Origin: Thermoanaerobacterium sp.
GTDB taxonomy: Bacteria; Bacillota; Thermoanaerobacteria; Thermoanaerobacterales; Thermoanaerobacteraceae
Direction: 5' to 3'
DNA: 7,033 bases
Assembly (NCBI GenBank): GCA_029960905.1
Contig: JASBVU010000097.1
Location: 1 to 7,033, forward strand
Shown: positions 1 through 5,846 of the stretch, in pieces
Layout: every line of letters begins with the position of its first letter
How positions within the stretch are numbered: position 1 is the first letter of the stretch
Made by a program: the position numbers and the translations under genes
Notes under the pieces: model-generated
The model's database searches: none
Told to the model about the DNA's origin: nothing
Seen by the model: only the letters and a program-made list of their open reading frames with translations

Positions 1-748
1 GCCTCATCATCAGTTTTTCGTTTACATCAGTGTTATTTGTGGGATATCCTTTTTCATCATGAGCAAGTCCAGTAACATGATATTTATACCCCAAACCAAA
101 TGGTATAAACGGTACAACACCATTTAATATATTTTTATAAGGCATGTATTCATCTTTGTCTGGAAAATCAAAACGATTATTGATTATATTTTGATCATCT
201 TCAATTTCAATTTTTTCTCTAAGATGGCCTATAACTTCATCTAATAGTAAAATTACAGGTGTCCTGTATTTATATGTAAGATTAAACGCCTTAATCGTTA
301 TTTCGTACGCCTCTTTTACTGATGAAGGCGACATGACTATTATGGGATGATCTCCATGGGTCCCCCATCTTGACTGCATTACATCACCTTGTGATGGCAT
401 TGTTGGCATGCCTGTACTGGGTCCACATCTCTGTACATCAACAATGACACATGGAATCTCCGCCATTGATGCAAACCCAATATTCTCCTGTTTTAGTGAA
501 AATCCTGGACCAGACGTAGCTGTCATGGCTTTTGCACCTGCTAATGATGCACCAATGACAGCAGCCATGCTGCTTAATTCATCTTCCATTTGTATAAACT
601 TGCCACCGATTAACGGAAGCCTTTCAGAGCAAAGCTCTGCTATTTCTGTTGATGGTGTGATTGGATAACCTGCAAAAAAATTTAGGCCTGCCTTTATAGC
701 AGCATCTACAACTGCTTCATTCCCTTGCATCAATTTTACCGACATCAT
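1..748 (-). CDS. korA: 2-oxoglutarate:ferredoxin oxidoreductase alpha subunit (3' end outside window)
   Basis: Part of the thiamine-diphosphate enzyme that oxidatively decarboxylates 2-oxoglutarate to succinyl-CoA with reduction of ferredoxin. The frame is open from 748 to the window edge: 249 codons, about two thirds of the usual 350-380. Visible family blocks are KLMQGNEA (5-12), FFAGYPITPSTEIAE (24-38), FIQMEDE, AMTATSGPGFSL, VQRCGPSTGMPT, WGTHGDHP, YRTPVILLLDEVIGH and YKYHVTGLAHDE, the last typical of the KorA/VorB type. Two tandem ATG codons (748 and 745) follow GAGGTGAT (751-758); either may be used. The gene starts inside korD. Specificity for 2-oxoglutarate rather than branched-chain 2-oxoacids is supported by gene order with glutamate dehydrogenase and the mutase, which supply and consume the substrates, but sequence alone does not prove it. 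Confidence 0.92.
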   Translation of the reverse strand, partial: MMSVKLMQGNEAVVDAAIKAGLNFFAGYPITPSTEIAELCSERLPLIGGKFIQMEDELSSMAAVIGASLAGAKAMTATSGPGFSLKQENIGFASMAEIPCVIVDVQRCGPSTGMPTMPSQGDVMQSRWGTHGDHPIIVMSPSSVKEAYEITIKAFNLTYKYRTPVILLLDEVIGHLREKIEIEDDQNIINNRFDFPDKDEYMPYKNILNGVVPFIPFGLGYKYHVTGLAHDEKGYPTNNTDVNEKLMMR

Positions 749-938
749 CTATCACCTCTAGATATATTGCATAATCCGGGCATCTTAGTTCACATAGACC
801 ACAGGATATACACTTTTCTGGGCTCAGTGAAAAAACCTTATTATTTTTCATAGCTAAAACATTTGCAGAGCAAAATTCTACACAAATTCCGCACCCTTTG
901 CACCAGCTTTCGTTTATACATATTTTTTTATTTTTCAC
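717..938 (-). CDS. korD: 2-oxoglutarate:ferredoxin oxidoreductase delta subunit (2x[4Fe-4S] ferredoxin-like)
   Basis: Electron-transfer subunit of a 2-oxoacid oxidoreductase. The 73 residues hold two CxxCxxCxxxC clusters: Cys13/16/19/23 and Cys43/46/49/53. The second is followed by Pro as usual; the first is followed by Ser (FCSAN). The start is GTG at 938, with a GAAGGTGAT ribosome site just upstream; no better ATG exists before the first cluster. The 3' end overlaps the alpha-subunit gene by 32 nt in another frame, so this is a subunit gene rather than a free ferredoxin. Order delta-alpha matches korDABC/oorDABC clusters, so beta and gamma genes are expected just beyond the left edge of the window. 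Confidence 0.9.
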   Translation of the reverse strand: MKNKKICINESWCKGCGICVEFCSANVLAMKNNKVFSLSPEKCISCGLCELRCPDYAIYLEVIDDVGKIDARE

Positions 939-1027
939 AATATCACCTTCGTAAAGACAAATTAATTATTTTTAATAAACCATTTACTGAATTTACAGAA
1001 AAACGACCTATCATATATGAATAAGAT
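939..1027 (-). other. Intergenic gap between mmdB and korD, no terminator seen
   Basis: The longest gap in the window (89 nt) is very AT-rich. I find no GC-rich stem followed by a T run and no convincing -35/-10 pair; only the ferredoxin ribosome site (about 943-950) is clear. Read-through from the propionate genes into the kor genes is therefore the simpler reading, but an unrecognised promoter could lie here. Confidence 0.5.
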
Positions 1028-2152
1028 TTAATGAACTCCCAGTATTGTTAACATCATTCCACCTGCTATGGCAGTACCAAAAACACCTGCCAAGTTTGGG
1101 CCCATGGCAAACATGACTAAAAAATTATATGGATTTTCTTTAATCGCAACATAGTGTGAAACGCGAGCTGCTATTGGTACAGATGCAATACCTGCTGAGC
1201 CTATAAGAGGATTTATCTTTCCTCCAGATAATTTGTTTAAAAGTTTTGCACCTAAAATACCTCCAGCCGTTCCTGTCATAAATGCAACAAGCCCTAAAAC
1301 TATTATTTCTAAAGTCTTAATGGTAAGAAAAGTATCCGCTTTCATTGTTGAACCAATAGATATGCCTAATAGTATTGTGATGACATTCATCAATTCTCCG
1401 CTGGCAGTCTTAGCTAATCTATCGACGACGCCTGACTCTTTTAATAAGTTCCCCAGCATCATCATCGTAATAAGTGGTGCTATTGGTGGTAATAGCAAAT
1501 CTATTAATATAGTAACAACAATAGGAAAAACAATCTTTTCCGTTTTCGAAACTTCTCTCGGTTGTTTCATAATAATTTTTCTTTCTTCTTTTGTAGTTAA
1601 CAGTTTCATAATAGGCGGTTGAATAAGCGGCATCAATGCCATATACGAATATGCTGCAACAGATATTTGTGCCATTAGATTAGGTGCAAGTTTTTGCGTG
1701 ACGTAAATTGCCATAGGTCCATCTGCCCCACCTATTATCCCTATAGCCGCTGATTGTTGTATAGAAAAACCTAAAATTTTTGCTCCTATCAATGCTATAA
1801 ATATTCCTATATGAGCAAATGCACCAAGTATTACAAGGCTAGGATTTGCAATCATTGGTCCAAAGTCAGTCATTGCTCCGACACCTAAAAATATAAGTGG
1901 AGGATATATGATCTTTTTAACACCAAGGTAAAATATTCCAATAAGCCCATTTGGCAAAAGCAAATTAGTAGATGGTATATTTGCTACAATGCATCCAAAA
2001 CCTATCGGCAGTAAAAGATATGGCTCGTATTTTTTGACAATGGAAAGCGAAATAAAAGCTATTCCTAACGCTATTAAAATTATATTCCCAAATGTCAAAT
2101 GCACTAAACCTGTTGATTTAAACATATCTTCTATAATGTCTAAGATGATCAT
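1028..2152 (-). CDS. mmdB: Sodium ion-translocating decarboxylase beta subunit (probably methylmalonyl-CoA decarboxylase)
   Basis: Integral membrane subunit of the OadB/MmdB/GcdB family. It accepts carboxybiotin from the carrier subunit, decarboxylates it and exports Na+. The 374 residues form many hydrophobic segments and carry both family hallmarks: GIIGGADGPMAIYV at 138-151, with the Asp (D144) equivalent to the Na+-site Asp203 of Klebsiella OadB, and GGKINPLIGSAGIASVP at 310-326, with the conserved Asn314 and Ser319. The length fits methylmalonyl-CoA and glutaconyl-CoA decarboxylase beta subunits rather than the longer OadB. Family members do not separate cleanly by substrate from sequence. 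Methylmalonyl-CoA is inferred from the adjacent mutase and epimerase; glutaconyl-CoA would be the other choice for a glutamate fermenter, but no hydroxyglutarate-pathway gene is present. AGGAG (2160-2164) lies 7 nt before the ATG. The carboxyltransferase and biotin carrier genes are not in the window. Confidence 0.92.
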   Translation of the reverse strand: MIILDIIEDMFKSTGLVHLTFGNIILIALGIAFISLSIVKKYEPYLLLPIGFGCIVANIPSTNLLLPNGLIGIFYLGVKKIIYPPLIFLGVGAMTDFGPMIANPSLVILGAFAHIGIFIALIGAKILGFSIQQSAAIGIIGGADGPMAIYVTQKLAPNLMAQISVAAYSYMALMPLIQPPIMKLLTTKEERKIIMKQPREVSKTEKIVFPIVVTILIDLLLPPIAPLITMMMLGNLLKESGVVDRLAKTASGELMNVITILLGISIGSTMKADTFLTIKTLEIIVLGLVAFMTGTAGGILGAKLLNKLSGGKINPLIGSAGIASVPIAARVSHYVAIKENPYNFLVMFAMGPNLAGVFGTAIAGGMMLTILGVH

Positions 2153-2155
2153 GTT

Positions 2156-2302
2156 TTATCTCCTACTTTTTAAAAATCTAGATATTTTATTTAAAAAAGG
2201 AAATAGCCTTAATATGCCATCAATCAAAAAGAGAAATACTATTAATAAAATCATATCTAGCACGGATAAGTAAATTGCACCTGTGACTGTATTTCCTACC
2301 AA
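2156..2302 (-). CDS. Small single-helix membrane protein, TTG start; possible decarboxylase accessory subunit
   Basis: A 48-codon ORF fills the gap between the epimerase and the decarboxylase beta subunit. An AGGAGG site (2311-2316) sits 8 nt before a TTG at 2302. The nearer GTG at 2307 is closed by a stop after three codons, and the TTG frame is closed upstream by TAG at 2315-2317, so TTG is the only start that fits the ribosome site. The product has one hydrophobic helix (about residues 9-30, LSVLDMILLIVFLFLIDGIL), then a short basic tail (K39, R42, K45, R47, R48), predicting an outside N-terminus and a cytoplasmic C-terminus. That topology matches the gamma/delta subunits (OadG/MmdD) of sodium-pump decarboxylases, but their long linker and C-terminal domain are absent. 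It ends 3 nt before the beta-subunit gene, whose ribosome site lies in its last codons. No family is recognised; the assignment rests on position and topology. Confidence 0.7.
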   Translation of the reverse strand: MVGNTVTGAIYLSVLDMILLIVFLFLIDGILRLFPFLNKISRFLKSRR

Positions 2303-2310
2303 TTCACTAT

Positions 2311-2316
2311 CCTCCT
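2311..2316 (-). promoter_or_regulatory. Ribosome binding site deciding a TTG start
   Basis: A perfect AGGAGG lies between the epimerase stop and the TTG at 2302, with an 8-nt spacer. It is one of the strongest ribosome sites in the window and is the main reason to accept the 48-residue ORF as a real gene, since the next gene has its own site further on. Confidence 0.8.
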
Positions 2317-2319
2317 AGC

Positions 2320-2736
2320 TTACAAATTTAAGTCACATTGCTTCTGGCATAGTTCTAATAATATTCCATTAGTGCTTTTAGGATGGACGAATGCTATCTT
2401 TGAACCTCCTGCACCAATCTTAGGTGTTTCATCGATTAATCTGACGCCTTTAGATTTTAATTTTTCTAAGGACGCTTCAATATCATCAACTTCTAAAGCT
2501 ATATGCTGGATGCCTTCTCCTTTTTCCTCAATAAATTTTGCTACAGGACTATCAGACGATGTGGCCTCTAATAGTTCTATCTCAACATCTCCAATTTGGA
2601 TAAAAGCGGTTTTTAAATTTTCAGAACTTAAAGTTTCAATTTCACTAATTTTTTGGCCTAAAACACCTTCATAAAACTTAGATGCTTCTTCTATGCTTTT
2701 TACTGCTATGCCTATATGATCAACTTTTTTTATCAT
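2320..2736 (-). CDS. mce: Methylmalonyl-CoA epimerase
   Basis: Small metal-dependent racemase of the vicinal-oxygen-chelate (glyoxalase) fold, which converts (R)- to (S)-methylmalonyl-CoA and so links the mutase to the decarboxylase. The 138 residues contain two beta-alpha-beta-beta-beta modules. Likely metal ligands are His7 in VDHIGIAV, an acidic residue in VEIELLE (52-54), His78 in IQHIALEV and Glu128 in ILLELCQ. The PKIGAGGSKIAFVHPKS block near 105-121 is typical of the epimerase rather than of glyoxalase I. It starts with an ATG overlapping the TGA of meaB by 4 nt. The length fits the family (about 130-150). Confidence 0.94.
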   Translation of the reverse strand: MIKKVDHIGIAVKSIEEASKFYEGVLGQKISEIETLSSENLKTAFIQIGDVEIELLEATSSDSPVAKFIEEKGEGIQHIALEVDDIEASLEKLKSKGVRLIDETPKIGAGGSKIAFVHPKSTNGILLELCQKQCDLNL

Positions 2737-3683
2737 TTGAAGCCCTCCTTGAGATTTTTATATATGCTTTCTGCAATCATATATGGATTTGTCAGTCCAG
2801 CATATTCCGTATTAATCAATTCATCGATATTTTCCTGACTTATTTTCTCACTTAAATCTTTCATAAGATTATCAATTATTATTTCTAAAATCTCCCACCT
2901 TAAATTTTTAAGCCGCCTTTCTTTAAGACCACCTGTTTTTTCAAGATAATGGCGATGCTCTTTTATTTTGTAAAGAAGCGTATCACAGCCTTTTCTATAC
3001 AGTGCAGAAACCTCTAGTACGGGTGGCCTCCAATTTGATTTACTATTTAGATCAAGCATGAAATTAATTTCTGCTGCTGTTTTATCAGCTCCTTCTCTAT
3101 CTGATTTATTGACTACAAATATATCGCCAATCTCCATTATCCCAGACTTAATCGCTTGTATGTCATCACCCATATCCGGAGATAAAACCATTACATTTGT
3201 ATCAGAGGCTTTCACGATGTCAATTTCAGATTGACCTACTCCAGATGTCTCCACAATGATATAATCCATACCGACAATATCCAATATGTGAATCGATGCC
3301 CTTGTGGCCTTTGCCAATCCACCAAGTTTTCCTCTTGTCCCCATGCTTCTTATATAGATATTTTCATCTAATGCTATGTCGCTCATCCTAACCCTGTCTC
3401 CAAGTATGGCACCGCCAGAGAAAAGGCTTGTAGGATCTACGGCAAGAATTCCTACTGAATTATTATCTTTTAAAAGAAATCTTGCTATTTCATTAGTGAG
3501 AGTGCTTTTTCCTACACCTGGAGGTCCCGTGATGCCGATTACATAAGCTTTTCCAGTATTGTTATAGAGATTTTTAATCATTTCATAAACTTTTGTATCG
3601 CCATTTTCTGCCATGGTTATTGCTTTAGCTATGGCTCTTTTGTCTCTTTTTAATAATAAATTTTCTAAATCAACTTCTCGCAT
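2733..3683 (-). CDS. meaB: MeaB/ArgK-family GTPase, methylmalonyl-CoA mutase chaperone
   Basis: P-loop GTPase of the G3E MeaB group (human MMAA), which gates adenosylcobalamin loading and protects the mutase from inactivation during turnover; older annotations call it a LAO/AO transport ATPase. From Met 3683 the product is 316 residues. Walker A GPPGVGKST lies at 53-61, the conserved block ETSGVGQSE at 145-153, and the guanine-specificity motif NKSD (usually NKAD) at 192-195. A slightly longer reading from an ATG at 3701 is possible, but that codon has only a weak ribosome site, whereas 3683 has AGAGG (3691-3695) 7 nt upstream. The last codon and stop overlap the epimerase start as ATGA, so the two are probably translationally coupled. 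Position right after both mutase subunits supports the chaperone role. Confidence 0.93.
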   Translation of the reverse strand: MREVDLENLLLKRDKRAIAKAITMAENGDTKVYEMIKNLYNNTGKAYVIGITGPPGVGKSTLTNEIARFLLKDNNSVGILAVDPTSLFSGGAILGDRVRMSDIALDENIYIRSMGTRGKLGGLAKATRASIHILDIVGMDYIIVETSGVGQSEIDIVKASDTNVMVLSPDMGDDIQAIKSGIMEIGDIFVVNKSDREGADKTAAEINFMLDLNSKSNWRPPVLEVSALYRKGCDTLLYKIKEHRHYLEKTGGLKERRLKNLRWEILEIIIDNLMKDLSEKISQENIDELINTEYAGLTNPYMIAESIYKNLKEGFK

Positions 3684-3690
3684 TTTTTGG

Positions 3691-3695
3691 CCTCT
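3691..3695 (-). promoter_or_regulatory. Ribosome binding site supporting the shorter MeaB start
   Basis: AGAGG, 7 nt before the ATG at 3683. The alternative ATG at 3701 lies upstream of this site and has only a poor purine stretch before it. Confidence 0.6.
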
Positions 3696-3714
3696 TTCCA
3701 TTAGGCTTAAATTA

Positions 3715-4110
3715 TTAGACTTTCACATTTTCTATTACATATTCAACAGCTTTTGATGTTGGCGTACCTGGTGTAAATATTTCTTTTATGCCTACTGATT
3801 TTAAAAATGGTATATCCTCATCGGGAATTATGCCGCCGGCAATTACCATGATATCTTCTGCTCCCCTACACTTCAGCAGATTCATTATTTTGGGAAATAA
3901 CGTATTGTGAGCACCTGACAATATGCTTAATGCGATGACATCAACATCTTCTTGAATTGCTGCCTCTACAATCTGTTCAGGTGTCTGCCTCAATCCTGTA
4001 TATATGACTTCCATGCCAGCATCTTTAAATGCTCTAGCAATCACTTTTGCTCCTCTGTCATGCCCATCAAGACCTGGCTTAGCTACTAGAACTCTAATTG
4101 GCCTTTTCAT
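3715..4110 (-). CDS. mcmA2: Methylmalonyl-CoA mutase, small cobalamin-binding subunit
   Basis: Carries the adenosylcobalamin of the mutase and pairs with the large subunit encoded just upstream. The 131-residue product has the full base-off/His-on B12 signature: DGHDRG (D-x-H-x-x-G) at 15-20, with His17 as the lower axial cobalt ligand; S-x-L in ALSILSG (Ser62, Leu64); and the Gly-Gly of AGGIIP at 92-93. An open frame continues upstream to 4245 but overlaps the large-subunit gene in another frame and lacks family resemblance there. The start chosen is the ATG at 4110, preceded by a G-rich Shine-Dalgarno site directly after the TAA of mcmA1, and it opens with the family-like [17 protein letters not shown]. 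The length matches stand-alone small subunits (about 130-140). Confidence 0.96.
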   Translation of the reverse strand: MKRPIRVLVAKPGLDGHDRGAKVIARAFKDAGMEVIYTGLRQTPEQIVEAAIQEDVDVIALSILSGAHNTLFPKIMNLLKCRGAEDIMVIAGGIIPDEDIPFLKSVGIKEIFTPGTPTSKAVEYVIENVKV

Positions 4111-4113
4111 TTT

Positions 4114-4121
4114 CTCCCCCC
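4114..4121 (-). promoter_or_regulatory. G-rich ribosome binding site of mcmA2
   Basis: GGGGGGAG directly abuts the TAA stop of mcmA1 and lies 3 nt (5-6 nt from the G run) before the ATG at 4110. It supports the internal start of the small subunit over the longer open frame, and suggests re-initiation by ribosomes finishing mcmA1, which would help balance the two subunits. Confidence 0.7.
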
Positions 4122-5801
4122 TTACAAGATTATGTTCTCCCTGTATTCTCCAAATACAGACCGTAGTACATCGCATATCTCGCCAAGTGTTGCATATACC
4201 CTTACTGCATCTATTATTTTTGGCATAAGGTTTTCTTGACCGCAAGCCGCCTCTTTAAGCTCTGATAATCTTCTCTTTACTTCCTCATTATCTCTTTGAG
4301 TTTTAAGTTTTCTTAGTTTTTCTTTTTGCATCTCCCCAACTTGAGGATCAACCTTAAGCAAATTGCCATGATATTTTTCTTCAGATTTAAATTTGTTCAA
4401 GCCTACTATAATCCTCTCACCTTTTTCAATTTCTTTTTGGTATCTATACGCACTGTCCTGTATTTCCTTTTGAATAAATCCATTACTTATTGCACAGGCA
4501 GCCCCACCAAGTTCATCAATTTTTTTTATGTATTGTAAGGCTTTATCTTCTATTTGATCTGTCAGATATTCTACATAGTAGCTTCCTGCCAATGGATCAG
4601 GTGTATCACATACGCCGCTTTCGTATGCTATTATCTGTTGGGTCCTTAATGCAATCTTCACTGAGTCTTCTGAGGGCAATGCCAATGCTTCATCACGGCT
4701 ATTCGTATGAAGGGATTGAGTCCCTCCTAGCACTGCAGCTAATGCCTGTAGTGCAACTCTTACAATATTATTGTCGGGTTGCTGAGCGGTTAGCGTGGAA
4801 CCGCCAGTTTGTGTATGAAACCTAAGCATCATTGATTTTAGATTCTTGGCATTGAATCTTTCTTTCATTATTCTGGCCCACATCCTTCTGGCAGCTCTGA
4901 ATTTCGCCACTTCTTCTAATAAATCGCTGTGAGCACTAAAGAAAAATGAAAGCCTTGGAGCAAAATCGTCAATATTAAGTCCAGCTTTTAATGCTGCATT
5001 TACGTATTCTATTCCGTTTGCCAATGTAAAAGCTATTTCTTGTACCGCCGTAGCTCCAGCTTCCCTTATGTGATATCCACTTATGCTTATTGTATTCCAC
5101 TTAGGGATGTATTCGGAACAATATTTGAATATGTCTGTTGTAAGCCTTAATGAAGGTTCTATCGGAAAAATATATGTTCCTCGAGCAATGTATTCTTTTA
5201 ATATATCGTTCTGAATAGTTCCTTCTAATTTATCTAAATAAACTCCTTGCTTTTCTGCGACAACAATGTACATTGCCAAAAGAACTGCTGCAGGGGCATT
5301 TATGGTCATAGAGGTACTGACTTTATCGAGGGGTATTCCCTCAAACAAAACTTCCATGTCCAAAAGCGAATCTACAGCAACACCCACTTTCCCTACTTCA
5401 CCCTCAGCCATCGGATGATCTGAATCATATCCTATCTGTGTTGGCAAATCGAATGCTATGCTTAACCCTGTCTGTCCCTGTGAAAGTAGGTATTTATACC
5501 TTGCATTTGACTCTTCTGCAGTGCCAAACCCAGCATACTGCCTCATGGTCCAAAACCTTCCTCTGTACATGGTTGGCTGAACACCACGCGTAAATGGATA
5601 TTGACCCGGAAAACCTAAATCATTTAAATAGTTCAAATCAGCTATATTATCAGGCGTATATATGTTTTTTATTTCTATTCCTGATGAAGTCATAAATTTT
5701 TCTTTTCGTTCTGGATATTTTTCTTTTACTTTGTCAACGCATTGATATAGCCATTTACTGCTTTCTTCCTTTATCTTGCCTATATAATCTTCATCTTTCA
5801 T
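4122..5801 (-). CDS. mcmA1: Methylmalonyl-CoA mutase, large (catalytic) subunit
   Basis: Adenosylcobalamin-dependent isomerase subunit that interconverts succinyl-CoA and (R)-methylmalonyl-CoA. The 559 residues form only the substrate-binding TIM barrel; the B12 domain is the next gene, as in archaeal and many Firmicute two-subunit mutases. Substrate-defining residues of the Propionibacterium shermanii enzyme can be matched by motif: Tyr89 in MRQYAGFG, Gln197 in [11 protein letters not shown], Arg207 in IARGTYIFP and His244 in [10 protein letters not shown], all at the same numbers here. Tyr89 and Arg207 separate true methylmalonyl-CoA mutase from isobutyryl-CoA mutase (Phe/Gln) and 2-hydroxyisobutyryl-CoA mutase (Ile/Gln). 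Other family blocks are FAPRLSFFF near 280-288 and [10 protein letters not shown] at 359-368. The ATG at 5801 follows a purine-rich site with six G (5811-5816). The stop is 11 nt before the small subunit. Confidence 0.96.
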   Translation of the reverse strand: MKDEDYIGKIKEESSKWLYQCVDKVKEKYPERKEKFMTSSGIEIKNIYTPDNIADLNYLNDLGFPGQYPFTRGVQPTMYRGRFWTMRQYAGFGTAEESNARYKYLLSQGQTGLSIAFDLPTQIGYDSDHPMAEGEVGKVGVAVDSLLDMEVLFEGIPLDKVSTSMTINAPAAVLLAMYIVVAEKQGVYLDKLEGTIQNDILKEYIARGTYIFPIEPSLRLTTDIFKYCSEYIPKWNTISISGYHIREAGATAVQEIAFTLANGIEYVNAALKAGLNIDDFAPRLSFFFSAHSDLLEEVAKFRAARRMWARIMKERFNAKNLKSMMLRFHTQTGGSTLTAQQPDNNIVRVALQALAAVLGGTQSLHTNSRDEALALPSEDSVKIALRTQQIIAYESGVCDTPDPLAGSYYVEYLTDQIEDKALQYIKKIDELGGAACAISNGFIQKEIQDSAYRYQKEIEKGERIIVGLNKFKSEEKYHGNLLKVDPQVGEMQKEKLRKLKTQRDNEEVKRRLSELKEAACGQENLMPKIIDAVRVYATLGEICDVLRSVFGEYRENIIL

Positions 5802-5807
5802 TTGAAA

Positions 5808-5816
5808 CTTCCCCCC
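5808..5816 (-). promoter_or_regulatory. G-rich ribosome binding site of mcmA1
   Basis: GGGGGGAAG precedes the ATG at 5801 with a 6-nt spacer after the AAG. It has the same six-G core as the site of the second mutase subunit, and no other gene here has one. Confidence 0.65.
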
Positions 5817-5828
5817 ATCGACATTGCA

Positions 5829-5834
5829 ATTATA
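5829..5834 (-). promoter_or_regulatory. Possible -10 box between gdhA and mcmA1
   Basis: A perfect TATAAT lies in the 45-nt gap ahead of the mutase gene. At 16 nt upstream is TTGGGT, which shares only the TTG of the -35 consensus and lies in the end of gdhA. It could be an internal promoter for the mutase module, but such hexamers arise easily by chance in AT-rich gaps. Confidence 0.25.
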
Positions 5835-5846
5835 AAATATAACTCA

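Noticed and set aside
408..668. 86-codon open frame on the plus strand
   Set aside because: It is antisense to korA, whose frame is clearly coding through the whole stretch.
939..1027. Rho-independent terminator after mmdB
   Set aside because: No GC-rich inverted repeat with a following T run on the minus strand; the T and A runs alone are ordinary AT-rich spacer.
1233..1622. 129-codon open frame on the plus strand
   Set aside because: It lies wholly antisense to mmdB, shows no recognisable domain, and mirrors the hydrophobic codons of the real gene.
2300..2307. GTG start at 2307 for the small ORF
   Set aside because: It meets a TAG after three codons; only the TTG at 2302 gives an open frame.
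4111..4245. 45-residue N-terminal extension of the mutase small subunit
   Set aside because: It overlaps the mutase large-subunit gene out of frame, has no resemblance to B12-domain sequence, and a strong ribosome site precedes the ATG at 4110.
4490..4825. 111-codon open frame on the plus strand
   Set aside because: It is antisense to the conserved core of the mutase large subunit and has no recognisable motif.
5802..5846. Cobalamin riboswitch ahead of the B12-dependent mutase
   Set aside because: The gap of 45 nt is far too short for a cobalamin riboswitch and no B12-box is visible.
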